Source: Saccharopolyspora hordei (GTDB lineage Bacteria > Actinomycetota > Actinomycetes > Mycobacteriales > Pseudonocardiaceae). Taken from it: DNA of 64,000 bases. Where the stretch lies: the NCBI RefSeq assembly GCF_013410345.1, contig NZ_JACCFJ010000001.1:1587001-1651000 (forward strand), written 5' to 3'. The notes under the pieces were generated by a model. The model had not been told where the DNA came from. It saw nothing but the letters and a program-made list of their open reading frames with translations, and did not search any database. Shown one piece after another: positions 37,299 through 49,862 of the stretch (position 1 is the stretch's first letter; every line of letters starts with the position of its first letter). The position numbers were made by a program, and so were the translations under genes.

Positions 37299-38338
37299 CA
37301 GGCGGAACCTCCCGCGGTCCAGTCGAGGATGATCTTGCCGCAGCGCCCGCTGCGGGCCGTCTCGAACGCGTCGGCGTGCTCGGTGTACGGGAAGCGGTGG
37401 GTGATCACCGGGCTGAGGTCCAGGCCGGACTCCAGCAGCACCGACATCGAGTACCAGGTCTCGAACATCTCGCGCCCGTAGATGCCCTTGACGGTGAGCA
37501 TCTTCAGCACCACGGCGCTCCAGTCGACCGCGAACTCCGCGGAGGGCAGGCCCAGCATCGCGATCCGGCCGCCGTGCGTCATGTTCGCCACGACCTCGCG
37601 CAGCGCCTCGGGCTGGCCGGAGACCTCCATGGCGACGTCGAAGCCCTCGCTCAGGCCCAGCTGCTGCTGCGCGTCGGCCAGCCGGGTGGTGGAGACGTCG
37701 ACCGCCAGGTCCACGCCGATGCGGCGGGCCAGCTCCAGCCGGTGCTCGCTGACGTCGGTGATCACCACGTGCCGGGCACCCGCGTGCTTGGCCACGCTCG
37801 CGGCCATCAGCCCGATCGGGCCGGCGCCGGTGATGAGCACGTCCTCGCCGACCACCGGGAAGCTCAGCGCGGTGTGCACGGCGTTGCCGAACGGGTCGAA
37901 GATGGCCGCCACGTCGGGGTCGACCTCGGTGCGGTGCACCCACACGTTCTGCTCGGGCAGCACCGCGTACTCGGCGAACGCCCCGTTGTGGTGCACGCCG
38001 AGGCCCTTGGTGTTCGCGCACAGGTGCCGGCGCCCCGCCAGGCAGTTGCGGCACGTCCCGCACACCAGGTGCCCCTCGCCGCTGACGAAGTCGCCGACCG
38101 CAGCCCGGGTGACGGCGCTGCCGGTGGCGACGACCTCCCCGGCGAACTCGTGCCCGACCACCAGCGGCGTCGGCACGGTGCGGGCGGCCCACTCGTCCCA
38201 GGAGGCGATGTGCAGGTCGGTGCCGCAGATCCCGGTGCGCAGCACGCGCACCACGACGTCGTTGGGTCCCGGGGTCGGGTCGGGGACCTCGGCCAGCTCC
38301 AAGCCGGGCGCGGGCGAGGTCTTCACCAGTGCGCGCAC
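37298..38338 (-). CDS. tdh: L-threonine 3-dehydrogenase
   Basis: Zinc-dependent medium-chain dehydrogenase oxidising threonine to 2-amino-3-ketobutyrate with NAD+. The 346-residue protein shows [17 protein letters not shown] (catalytic Cys), [13 protein letters not shown] (His, Glu), the structural-zinc cysteines in [27 protein letters not shown] and the Rossmann motif [11 protein letters not shown]. The GTG at 38338 follows GGAGGAAC. Longer frames upstream run through a repeat and are rejected. First gene of tdh-kbl-lysR. Confidence 0.96.
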
Positions 38339-38454
38339 GGTTCCTCCGCTCTCGATGGCTGCGTCAGCTCGGAGTCTGGTCCGACCCCGGCGAGCCGTCC
38401 ATCTCGACTTTCTGCACTGGCTGGTTAGCCGCGCTGCACAGCGGCGCGGCGGGG

Positions 38455-38479
38455 GTGAGGATGGGAACCTTCCTGTCAC
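38455..38479 (+). repeat. Dispersed hairpin repeat, single copy
   Basis: A consensus copy: GTGAGGATGG, GAA, CCTTCC, TG, TCAC. The outer GTGA/TCAC and inner GGATGG/CCTTCC arms pair with one mismatch and a TG bulge. It lies about 115 bp upstream of tdh. Confidence 0.88.
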
Positions 38480-38701
38480 CGACGCCCGTGGTGCGCTGCG
38501 CGGGAGGTGCCTCGGAACGGCGCGCTGAGCTCGCGCGGGACGCTCCGCGCCGAGCACCGAGTCCTCGGTGGACGTGGGCCGCATCGGGTTGCGGAAATTC
38601 ACCCGGACCGGTGGAGGCGGGCGGCCTCGACACCTGACCAGTGGCGCCCCCCCCGGTCGCGCGGCACCTCACCCAAGGCCGCCGCTGCCCGAGGAAGCAA
38701 C

Positions 38702-38737
38702 GAGCCCCGCCGCCACGCGCGTGGTCAGTCGGGGCTC
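38702..38737 (-). terminator. Terminator-like hairpin after the DUF6104 gene
   Basis: An 8-bp stem (GAGCCCCG 38702-38709; CGGGGCTC 38730-38737) whose loop contains a second palindrome, CCACGCGCGTGG (38713-38724). It starts about 20 bp beyond the stop of the small minus-strand gene. Confidence 0.55.
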
Positions 38738-38756
38738 TCCCGTGTGGTTCGTGCCG

Positions 38757-38933
38757 TCACTCGTCGTCGGCGTCGTCGCGGGCGAGGAACGTGGCCAGTC
38801 GCTCCGTGGCGTCCTCGAACTCGGGGTTCAGGTCGACGAAGGCACGCATCCGGTCGGCGACCCAGGACAGGCTGACCGACTCGTCACCGCGACGGTCCTC
38901 AAGCTCCTCGATGCCGCGGTCGGTGAAGTACAC
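38757..38933 (-). CDS. DUF6104 small protein downstream of kgd
   Basis: A 58-residue acidic protein: MYFTDRGIEELEDRRGDE, then SLSWVADRMRAFVDLNPEFED, then ATERLATFLARDDADDE. I recognise it as the actinobacterial DUF6104 family, which has no assigned function. The GTG at 38933 has a strong GGAGGAAG ribosome-binding site. It lies 223 bp downstream of kgd on the same strand, separated from it by a hairpin and one dispersed repeat, so it probably has its own promoter. Heavy negative charge and small size suggest a binding partner or regulator, but this is not shown. Confidence 0.75.
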   Translation of the reverse strand: MYFTDRGIEELEDRRGDESVSLSWVADRMRAFVDLNPEFEDATERLATFLARDDADDE

Positions 38934-39063
38934 CGCTTCCTCCTCGGGGTTCTCGTGTTCTGGTCGGTGGACTCAGCACACCCAGGACAGCAGAGTACGA
39001 AACCCGGATCCGGTGAGTGCAAGGCGACCGGCCCACCGGACGGCAGGAGGGCCCCAGCCCGTC

Positions 39064-39088
39064 GCGAGGATGGGAACCTTCCTGTCAC
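39064..39088 (+). repeat. Dispersed hairpin repeat, single copy
   Basis: A copy with the exact core GGGAACCTTCCTGTCA; the 5' end reads CGCGAGGATGG, so the outer arm is slightly degraded. It lies between the DUF6104 gene and the kgd terminator, oriented against both flanking minus-strand genes. Confidence 0.85.
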
Positions 39089-39108
39089 CCACCGCCCTGA
39101 AGTGCGAA

Positions 39109-39146
39109 AACGGGCCGCCGGTCCCGGGTGGGATCGACGGCCCGTT
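39109..39146 (-). terminator. Terminator hairpin after kgd
   Basis: A 9-bp stem AACGGGCCG (39109-39117) with CGGCCCGTT (39138-39146) and a 20-nt loop, 10 bp beyond the kgd stop. Confidence 0.65.
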
Positions 39147-39156
39147 CCAGTGGCGA

Positions 39157-42840
<3,684 letters not shown>

Positions 42841-43257
42841 GGCTGGCGTTCGCCTCGATCCATATGCTCGTGATTTACAGACACACTCGGGTACCAGGCT
42901 AGCGGTCCGATTCGCGAGGTTGGCACACAGGACGGCCGTTCGACTGACGAGGTCCGTCACAGGATCGATCAGGAAAGGCCGGAGCGCGCCGAGACCGACC
43001 TGGTCCGGTCACACGAACGATCAACGGCCGCACGTAGCATGCCTCACTTGCGGTTGGCGTAGCTTGCTAGTACTCCACCTGGGTTGTCGCCCGCCCCCAG
43101 TATGACGTTTCAGCGACACGCTGTGTTCCCCACCCGTGACTGGGAACACCCGTTTCCGCGATCCGCCGCACCACCACCCCCGTCGGCCCCGGTGTGCACT
43201 CCCGCCCCCGCCCGGCGGGGCCGGGACGTGTCCCGCGCCACGCCTGCGGGGCGGTGG
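42841..43257. other. Leader and promoter region of kgd
   Basis: About 420 bp with no supported gene. On the minus strand, TAGCCT (42896-42901) is a reasonable -10 box for kgd, about 55 bp before its GTG. Near 43040-43080 the DNA is relatively AT-rich (GTAGCTTGCTAGTACTCC). The far end is bounded by a three-copy repeat cluster. Confidence 0.45.
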
Positions 43258-43383
43258 GTGACAGGAAGGTTCCCATCCTCACTCCACCGGTCACCCCGGC
43301 GCCGCGGCCGCAGGGGTGACAGGGAGGTTCCCATCCGCACGTCGCCGGCGGGTGCCGCGTGACAGGAAGGTTCCCATCCTCCA
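43258..43383 (-). repeat. Dispersed hairpin repeat, cluster of three
   Basis: Copies at 43258-43282, 43316-43340 and 43359-43383, all reading the core on the minus strand. Spacings of the core are 57 and 43 bp. The middle copy is diverged (CCTCCC in place of CCTTCC and GCGGAT in the arm), yet its partner arm still pairs by G-C or G-U. The cluster begins 7 bp after the stop of the ABC exporter gene. Confidence 0.88.
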
Positions 43384-43389
43384 CCGCCG

Positions 43390-46300
43390 TCAGGCGATGC
43401 TGGAGGTGTCGGCGATCGGGGGCCGCTCCGCGGTCGGGTCCGCCGCGCGCCACAGGCGCGCGTAGTGGCCGCCTGCGGCGAGGAGCTCGTCGTGGGAGCC
43501 CTGCTCGACGATCCGGCCGTCGTCGACGACGACGATGCGGTCCGCGCGGGCGGCCGTCGCCAGCCGGTGCGCGACCACGAACGTGGTCCGCTTGGCGGCC
43601 AGCTGGTCACTCGCCGCGATCACCATCGACTCCGTGGCCGGGTCCAGCGCCGCGGTCGCCTCGTCGAGCAGCAGCACGTCCGGGTCGACCAGCTCCGCGC
43701 GGGCCAGCGCCACCAGCTGCCGCTGGCCGGCGGACAGGCCGCGCCCGCGCTCACCGACCTGCTGGCGGAAGCCGCGGGGCAGCATCGCGATCCCCGGCAG
43801 CGCGCCGACCGCCCGGGCCGCGCCCTCCACCTCGGCGGGCTCCGCGTCCGGCCGCGCGTAGGCGATGTTGTCCGCGACGTCCCCGGTGAACAGGTGCCCC
43901 TCCTGCGGCACCACCGCCAGCCTGCGGTGGAACGCGGCCAGGTCGTAGCGGCGCACGTCCACCCCGTCGACCAGCACCGCCCCCTCGGTGACGTCGTAGA
44001 ACCGCGCGATCAGCTTGATCAGCGTCGACTTGCCCGCACCGGTGGCGCCGACCAGCGCGACGGTCTCCCCGGGGCGCACCCGCAGCGAGACGTCGCGCAG
44101 CGCGTACTGCTCGGTGCCGGGGTAGCGGAACGACACCTCCCGCAGCTCCACCTCGCCCTCGAACCGCTCGGGCACCGGTGCCGGGTCGCTCGGCGCGGGC
44201 ACGGAGGTCGGCGTGCGCAGCAGGTCGCCGATGCGCCGCAACCCGACCTTGGCCTGCTGGTAGCCGTCGAAGACCCCGGACAGCTGCTGCACCGGGGAGA
44301 AGAACAACCCGAGGTAGAGCAGGAACGCCACCAGCACACCCGCGGTCAAGTCACCCGAGGCGACCCGCGCGGCGCCCACCCCGAGCACCGCCGCCTGCGC
44401 GACCTCCGACAGCAGCGACACGAACGGGAAGTAGGTGGCGATGTAGCGCTGGGCGCGCAGCCGCGACCGGCGGTAGGCGTCGCTGCGCTGCGCGAACAGC
44501 TTCGCCGCGTGCCCCTCACGGCGGTGCGCCTGCGCGACCCGCATCCCCGAGACGTTCTCCTGCAGGTCGGCGTTGACCGTGCTGACCCGCTCGCGCGCCT
44601 CGGCGTAGGCCGTCGACGACACGCGGCGGAAGACCACCGTCGCCACCAGCAGCACCGGCAGCACCGCCATCGCGACCAGCGCCAGCGACACGTCGGTCAC
44701 CAGCAGCGCGCCCGCGATGCCGACCAGGGTGAGCACGCTCACCACGAACGTCGCCAGCCCGGTCTGCAGGAACGTCGACAGCGCGTCGACGTCGGTGGTC
44801 ATCCGCGTCATGATCCGGCCCGCGAGCTCGCGCTCGAAGTAGTCCAGGCCGAGCCGCTGCAGGTGCGCGAAGCTGCGCAACCGCAGCAGGTAGAGCAGGG
44901 TCTCGCCGGTCCGCGCCGTGATGATGGTCTGCAGCCTGACCACCAGCCACCCGGCGCAGACGATCACCGCGGCCAACGCCGTCGCCCGCCACAGCACGTC
45001 CACGTCACCGGAGCTGACACCGCTGTCGATGCCGTGGCGCACCAGCGACGGCAGCGCGACCGAGGTCAGCGCGTCCCCGGCGACCAGCAGCACGGTCAGC
45101 AGCAGGCCCCAGCGGATCGGCCGCAGCAGCCGCGACAGCTTGAAGTCCGGGTCCGGCGCGGTGGGGTCCTCGTCGCGCAGCCGCGGCTCGTCCACGGCCG
45201 GGGGCAGCTTGCGGATGCCCTCGATGAGCTCCGGCGTCGGCGGCATCGACATCGGGCCCGTCCCGCGCGACCCGCCGACCGCGGCGGCGACCGGTTCGGG
45301 CTCCTCCGGTTCCGGCCACAGCTCAGGCGTGACGCCGTGGGAGGTGTGCGCGCCGTCGCTGGGGGCGTCGATGGACTCGCCGGGACCGGCCAGCAGCGAC
45401 CGGAACAGCTCGCAGCGCTCCGCCAGCTCCTCCTCGGTGCCGACGTCGACCACCCGGCCCTCGTCCAGCACCGCGATCCGGTCGGCCAGCGCCAGCGTCG
45501 AGCGCCGGTGCGCGATGAGCAGCGTCGTGCGCTGCGCGGTCACCGAGCGCAGGGTCTCGTGGATCGCCGCTTCGGTCGCCGGGTCGACCGCCGAGGTGGC
45601 GTCGTCGAGCACCAGGATCCGCGGGTTCGACAGCAGCGCCCGGGCGAGCGCCACCCGCTGCCGCTGACCGCCGGAGAGCGTCAGACCGCGTTCCCCGACC
45701 TCCGTGTCGTAGCCGTCGGGGAGCGAGGTGATGAACTCGTGCGCCTCGGCGGCCTTCGCCGCGGCGATCACGTCGGCGTCCGAGGCGTCCGGCCGGCCGT
45801 AGGCGATGTTGCCGCGGATGGTGTCGGAGAACAGGAACGCCTCCTCGAACACCACGCCCACGGCGCTGCGCAGCGAGTCCAGCTGCAGGTCGCGGATGTC
45901 GTGGGCGGCCGCGCCGTCCTCGGCGGGCCGGATCGCGACGCTGCCCGAGTGCACGTCGTAGAAGCGCGGCAGCAGCAGCGAGACCGTCGACTTGCCCGAG
46001 CCGGCCGGCCCCACCAGCGCCACCGTCTCACCCGGCCGCACCACCAGCGACGCCTCCGACAGCACCGGCTGGTCCCGGGTGTAGCCGAAGGTGACGTCGT
46101 CGAACCGGACCTCCAGCGGGCCGTCCGGCAGCCGCACCGCGTCCGGCTTCTCCTCCACCTCGGGCTGCGAGTCGACCAGCTCGTGGATCCGCTCGACCCC
46201 GGCGCGGGCCAGCTGCGCCTGGATCACCACGCTGGACAACATGCGGGCCGGGCCCGCGAGCATCGCCACGTAGCCGGCGAACGCCACGAACGTGCCCAGG

Positions 46301-47139
46301 CTGACCTGCCCGTTGAGCACCATCCAGCCGCCGAGGCCGAGCACCCCGACCTGTCCCGCCGAGGGCAGCGAAGCCAGGCTCGCCGCCGGGGTCGAGGTCA
46401 TCCGGGCGGCCCGCAACCGCGCGCCGAACAGCCGTCGCGCCCGGGCCTCCAGGCGCCCGACCTCGCGGTCCTCCTGCCCGAAGCCCTTGACCACCCGGAC
46501 CCCGGTGACCGTCTCCTCGACGTGCTGGGCGATGTCCGCGGCGCGCTGCTGGGCCGCCCAGGTCGCCGGGAACAACCGCTTCTTGCTGCGGGCCGAGACC
46601 ACCGCGATCAGCGGCGCCACGACCAGCGACACCACGGTGAGCAGCGGCGACAACCACAGCATCGCCACGATCGCGAACAGCGCCAGCACCGCCGTCCCGG
46701 CCGCCAGCGGGAACATCGCCAGCAGCGAGTTCACCAGCTGCAGGTCGCTGATCGACCGCGACACCACCTGCCCGGTGCGCAACGCGTCCTGCTTGCCGCC
46801 GTCCAGCCGCTGCATCGCGGCGAACACCGCGCGGCGCAGGTCGTGCTGCACGTCGAGCGCCAGCCGGCCCGCGCTGTAGCGGCGGACGAACGCCGCCGCG
46901 AAGCGGAACACGCCGAGCCCGAGCAGGGCGATCACGATCCACCACAGCCTGCTGGTGGAGTGCGCGACGGCGTCGTCCACCGCCAGCTTGGTCAACAGCG
47001 GGACCAGCGCCTCCAGGCCGACGGCGGTGACGGACGCACCCATCGCCAGCGAGAGGGCTACCGGGTGCCGTCGACAAGCGGCGAAGAGGCGACGGATCCA
47101 ACCACCGGATGACGGACGGGGATTGTCGGAGTCGCTCAC
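43390..47139 (-). CDS. Fused two-module ABC exporter (TMD-NBD-TMD-NBD)
   Basis: A 1249-residue ABC exporter containing two complete half-transporters in one chain, as in M. tuberculosis Rv0194. Each half has about six helices and a nucleotide-binding domain. NBD1 has Walker A GPAGSGKST near 378 and signature LSGGQRQRVA, but Walker B reads LVLDDATSAVD, with Asp where the catalytic Glu belongs. NBD2 has GATGAGKST near 1033 and a canonical LLLDEATAALD, but signature LSAGQRQLVA. Both departures map to the same composite ATP site, as in heterodimeric exporters. Likely exports a lipid or drug. GTG start at 47139. Confidence 0.92.
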   Translation of the reverse strand: MSDSDNPRPSSGGWIRRLFAACRRHPVALSLAMGASVTAVGLEALVPLLTKLAVDDAVAHSTSRLWWIVIALLGLGVFRFAAAFVRRYSAGRLALDVQHDLRRAVFAAMQRLDGGKQDALRTGQVVSRSISDLQLVNSLLAMFPLAAGTAVLALFAIVAMLWLSPLLTVVSLVVAPLIAVVSARSKKRLFPATWAAQQRAADIAQHVEETVTGVRVVKGFGQEDREVGRLEARARRLFGARLRAARMTSTPAASLASLPSAGQVGVLGLGGWMVLNGQVSLGTFVAFAGYVAMLAGPARMLSSVVIQAQLARAGVERIHELVDSQPEVEEKPDAVRLPDGPLEVRFDDVTFGYTRDQPVLSEASLVVRPGETVALVGPAGSGKSTVSLLLPRFYDVHSGSVAIRPAEDGAAAHDIRDLQLDSLRSAVGVVFEEAFLFSDTIRGNIAYGRPDASDADVIAAAKAAEAHEFITSLPDGYDTEVGERGLTLSGGQRQRVALARALLSNPRILVLDDATSAVDPATEAAIHETLRSVTAQRTTLLIAHRRSTLALADRIAVLDEGRVVDVGTEEELAERCELFRSLLAGPGESIDAPSDGAHTSHGVTPELWPEPEEPEPVAAAVGGSRGTGPMSMPPTPELIEGIRKLPPAVDEPRLRDEDPTAPDPDFKLSRLLRPIRWGLLLTVLLVAGDALTSVALPSLVRHGIDSGVSSGDVDVLWRATALAAVIVCAGWLVVRLQTIITARTGETLLYLLRLRSFAHLQRLGLDYFERELAGRIMTRMTTDVDALSTFLQTGLATFVVSVLTLVGIAGALLVTDVSLALVAMAVLPVLLVATVVFRRVSSTAYAEARERVSTVNADLQENVSGMRVAQAHRREGHAAKLFAQRSDAYRRSRLRAQRYIATYFPFVSLLSEVAQAAVLGVGAARVASGDLTAGVLVAFLLYLGLFFSPVQQLSGVFDGYQQAKVGLRRIGDLLRTPTSVPAPSDPAPVPERFEGEVELREVSFRYPGTEQYALRDVSLRVRPGETVALVGATGAGKSTLIKLIARFYDVTEGAVLVDGVDVRRYDLAAFHRRLAVVPQEGHLFTGDVADNIAYARPDAEPAEVEGAARAVGALPGIAMLPRGFRQQVGERGRGLSAGQRQLVALARAELVDPDVLLLDEATAALDPATESMVIAASDQLAAKRTTFVVAHRLATAARADRIVVVDDGRIVEQGSHDELLAAGGHYARLWRAADPTAERPPIADTSSIA

Positions 47140-47248
47140 CCCGCCAGGTTATGTCCCGCCACCGACCGCGCAGCTCGTCCGAACCCGCGGTGTGACCCCC
47201 GCCAAGCGGTGAGGAGGGGACCTCCCTCCCACCCGGGGCGGTTCGGCG

Positions 47249-47359
47249 GTGACAGGAAGGTTCCCGTCCTCACGTCACCGGGCGTGCGGAGGTGACAGGA
47301 AGGTTCCCCTCCTCACGTCACCGGGCGTGCGGGGATGACAGGAAGGTTCCCCTCCTCCA
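47249..47359 (-). repeat. Dispersed hairpin repeat, cluster of three
   Basis: Copies at 47249-47273, 47292-47315 and 47335-47359 in minus orientation, with core spacings of exactly 43 and 43 bp. The spacer between them (cacgtcaccgggcgtgcgg) is itself repeated almost unchanged after copies 1 and 2, so this looks like a recent local tandem duplication of a 43-bp unit. Lies between the permease stop and the exporter start. Confidence 0.92.
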
Positions 47360-47367
47360 CCCGGGGT

Positions 47368-48222
47368 TCAGGCGACGTCGCGGCGCTGGCTGGCCCACCA
47401 GCCACCGGCGACGAACACAGCGGTGTAGGCGAGGAAGGTCAGCAGGCTCGCCCACCACGCGTGCCCGTAGTCGCCGCCGAAGAACAGGTGCAGGATCTCG
47501 AACGCCGCCCGCGGCACGTCGGGCTCGTCCGGCCCGGCCACGCCCGCGATGAACAGCGGCACGGCGAGGTTGGACACGATCCCGTTCCCCGCCGCCCCCG
47601 GCAGGTAGGGGCTGACGGCGGAGCCGTCGGAGCCCGCCAGCGCCATCGAGAGGATGAACTCGACGACGAACTTGTAGACCAGCGGCAGGATGACCGCCAG
47701 CACGGCGTTGGCGACGAGCGCGCCGAACCCGACGCCGAGCAGCGTCCACAGCACCATCGACAGCACACAGGCCCCGGCGACGCCCAGGCAGTCGCCGAGG
47801 TCACCGAAGCCGCCGAAGCCCTGGCTGACGCCGATCAGCGCGCCGAGGCCCGCGCTCAGCACGGTGACCACCCCGTACCCCGCGCCCACGGCCGCGGCCA
47901 CCACGAGCTTCGCGACGAGCACCGCGCCGCGCGGGTTGGCGGTGAGGAAGCTCGTCGTGATCGTCTTGTGCCGGTACTCCCCGGCGACGGACAGCGCCCC
48001 GAACAGGGCGCCGAAGATGGTGCTGAAGTTCGTCGACGCGGCCACCGACAGCAGGGCCAGCGGCACGGGCCGGTCCAGCGGTTCGAAGCTGTTGATGATC
48101 CCGGCGAACGTGCTGCCCATCCACCCGGACCCGAAGCCGATCAACGCCGCCGGGATGAGCAGCGCCCACCACAGGTTGGTCGTGAAGGTCTTGCGGAACT
48201 CGGCCTTGACCATCGGGCCCAT
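47368..48222 (-). CDS. ABC-2-type transporter permease
   Basis: A 284-residue membrane protein with about six hydrophobic stretches (WWALLIPAALIGFGSGW, FSTIFGALFGALSVAGEYRH, LVVAAAVGAGYGVVTVLSAG, ACVLSMVLWTLLGVGFGAL, AVILPLVYKFVVEFIL, LLTFLAYTAVFVAGGWW). The AGEYRHKTITTSFL segment after helix 2 is typical of ABC-2 permeases working with CcmA/DrrA-type ATPases. The ATG at 48222 overlaps the ATPase stop (TGATG). Substrate unknown. Confidence 0.85.
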   Translation of the reverse strand: MGPMVKAEFRKTFTTNLWWALLIPAALIGFGSGWMGSTFAGIINSFEPLDRPVPLALLSVAASTNFSTIFGALFGALSVAGEYRHKTITTSFLTANPRGAVLVAKLVVAAAVGAGYGVVTVLSAGLGALIGVSQGFGGFGDLGDCLGVAGACVLSMVLWTLLGVGFGALVANAVLAVILPLVYKFVVEFILSMALAGSDGSAVSPYLPGAAGNGIVSNLAVPLFIAGVAGPDEPDVPRAAFEILHLFFGGDYGHAWWASLLTFLAYTAVFVAGGWWASQRRDVA

Positions 48223-49247
48223 CACAACTTCCCCCCGAGTCCGCGCTGGTCACCGTGCTGCTGGCCGACCGGCCGCGCCCACACCTGGGCGTCCGGGCCC
48301 GCCTGCGGGACCCCGGTGTACTGGCCGCTGGTGAGCTGGAAGAACAACTGCTCCAGTCCGATCCGTTCGTCCTGCATGCCGTAGAGCGCCACCCCGGCCT
48401 CCAGCGCCAGGTCGGCGACCGTGCGGGAGTCCGCGCCCAGCACCGCCAGCCGGCCGTCGGGCAGCGACTCGACGCGGAAGCCGGACTCCTGCAGCTTCGC
48501 GGCGAGCGCACCCGGGTCCGCGGCCTGCACCAGCGCCCGCGACTGCTGCTGGGCGCGCAGCTGGTCGATGCTGCCGTCGTAGACGCACTGCCCGCGGCTG
48601 ATGACCACCAGCTGGTCCACGGTGTGCTCGATCTCCCGGAGGAAGTGGCTGGACATGAGCACCGTGCGGCCGCTCGCGGCGAAGGCCTTGAGGAAGTTGC
48701 GCAGCCAGGCGATGCCCTCCGGGTCCAGCCCGTTCGCGGGCTCGTCCAGCACGAGGACCTGCGGGTCGGCGAGCAGCGCCGTGGCCAGGGCCAACCGCTG
48801 CCGCATGCCCAGCGAGAACCCACTGGGCTTGCGCTTGGCGGCGGGGGTCAGCCCGACGAGCTCGAGCGCCCGGTCGGCCTGCTCGTCCGGCACGTTCATG
48901 GCCGCCGCGTAGCAGCGCAGGTGGTTCTGCGCGGTGCGGCCCGGGTGGAAGCTCTGCGCGTCGAGGACGGCGCCGATCACCGAGGCCGGGTTCGGCAGCT
49001 GGTGGAACGGCAGGCCGTTGATGGTGGCGGTGCCCGCCGTGGGCGTGACCAGGCCGAGGATCATGCGCAGCGTGGTGGTCTTCCCGGAGCCGTTCGGCCC
49101 GAGGAAGCCGGTGACCGTTCCCGGCTCCACCGTGAAGTGCAGGTCCCGGACCGCGTGCACCGGCCCGTAGCTCTTGCTGAGACCTCGCACGATGATCCGG
49201 CCGCTGCCGTCGTGCACACGCCCTCCCGCGTCACCTGGTCCACCCAT
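48222..49247 (-). CDS. ABC transporter ATP-binding protein (DrrA/CcmA type)
   Basis: Drives the neighbouring permease. A 341-residue ATPase with Walker A GPNGSGKTTT, Q-loop LDAQSFHPGRTA, signature FSLGMRQRLALATAL, Walker B VLVLDEPANGLDP and switch His in SSHFLREIEH. The C-terminal domain (residues about 225-341) is typical of export ATPases of this class. Several starts are possible: ATG 49247, the adjacent GTG 49250, or a GTG eleven codons in; I use 49247. It forms an operon with the permease. Confidence 0.88.
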   Translation of the reverse strand: MGGPGDAGGRVHDGSGRIIVRGLSKSYGPVHAVRDLHFTVEPGTVTGFLGPNGSGKTTTLRMILGLVTPTAGTATINGLPFHQLPNPASVIGAVLDAQSFHPGRTAQNHLRCYAAAMNVPDEQADRALELVGLTPAAKRKPSGFSLGMRQRLALATALLADPQVLVLDEPANGLDPEGIAWLRNFLKAFAASGRTVLMSSHFLREIEHTVDQLVVISRGQCVYDGSIDQLRAQQQSRALVQAADPGALAAKLQESGFRVESLPDGRLAVLGADSRTVADLALEAGVALYGMQDERIGLEQLFFQLTSGQYTGVPQAGPDAQVWARPVGQQHGDQRGLGGKL

Positions 49248-49316
49248 CACCGCCCATCCTGCCGGACCGGTGCGGGGCTCAGGTGCGGAGTGGTCGTTTT
49301 CCCAGCTCGGGTGCTG

Positions 49317-49862
49317 CTAGGGCCACTGGATGCCGCCGTCGACCACCCACGCGCGGTGGATCTTGCGGTGGTCGGTCTCGAGGTGCCCACCGACCGGCGG
49401 CTCGCCCGGTTGCCGGACGGTCAGGTCGGGGCGGGTGAACTGGTCGGTGTCCCAGTCGCTGGGGCCGGAGCCGACCGAGGAGACGATCGGCTGGGGGAGG
49501 ACCTCGACGTCGGCCTCCGGCCAGGCGGGGGTGTGGGCGGGTGCGAGGCACGGCCTGCGGCGCAGCGCGGTCAGCCGCGGGACGCGGGCCGGTGTGCTGG
49601 AGTGGTGGCCGATGAGCTGCCGGTGCGCGGTCTGCCAGGCGGTGCACGGCCAGGGTCGGCTGCGGGTGGTCCCCTGGCACGACGGGCACCTGCCGTCCTC
49701 GCCGGGCTCGTGCTCGTCGAGCAGTGCCCGCAGCCCGGCGGTGAGCCGGTAGAGCTGCGTGCGGGCGACCGGGAGCAGCGTCTCGGGGGAACCGTCGTCC
49801 ACCACCCGGTCCACGTCGTCGAGCCGGTCGAGAACGGCCTTGCGCAACTCTGCGTCCACCAC
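49317..49862 (-). CDS. Hypothetical protein with a Cys/His cluster
   Basis: A 181-residue protein of no family I recognise. The N-terminal part is helical and acidic (VVDAELRKAVLDRLDDVDRV, RTQLYRLTAGLRALLDEHEPG). The middle holds GRCPSCQG, then PCTAWQTAHRQLIGHH, which could bind a metal. The C-terminal half is rich in Pro and charged residues with a WVVDGGIQWP end. The GTG at 49862 is preceded by GGGAGGCGAC; a second GTG is adjacent. Coding strand choice rests on this RBS and GC bias. Confidence 0.6.
   Translation of the reverse strand: MVDAELRKAVLDRLDDVDRVVDDGSPETLLPVARTQLYRLTAGLRALLDEHEPGEDGRCPSCQGTTRSRPWPCTAWQTAHRQLIGHHSSTPARVPRLTALRRRPCLAPAHTPAWPEADVEVLPQPIVSSVGSGPSDWDTDQFTRPDLTVRQPGEPPVGGHLETDHRKIHRAWVVDGGIQWP

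Larger units (their letters stand above)
38339..38756. other. Intergenic region upstream of tdh
   Basis: About 420 bp that should carry the tdh promoter (near 38360-38450, with TTTCTGCACTGGCTGGTTAG being less GC-rich than its surroundings), one hairpin repeat and the terminator of the DUF6104 gene. No gene can be supported; frames here are Arg/Pro-rich on both strands. Confidence 0.5.

Noticed and set aside
43258..43383. Hairpin repeats as ordinary rho-independent terminators
   Set aside because: No T-run follows; copies occur in both orientations, upstream of genes as well as downstream, and several genes already have separate, stronger hairpins (ald, kgd).
43465..47112. A 1215-codon open frame on the plus strand, opposite the ABC exporter
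   Set aside because: Same GC-bias artefact; low-complexity Arg/Gln/His-rich translation against a clear two-module exporter on the minus strand.
47249..47359. CRISPR-like array (regular repeats with spacers)
   Set aside because: Repeats are about 25 bp with spacers of only about 18 bp that are partly repeated themselves. Clusters have at most three units, are dispersed over the window, and no cas gene is present.
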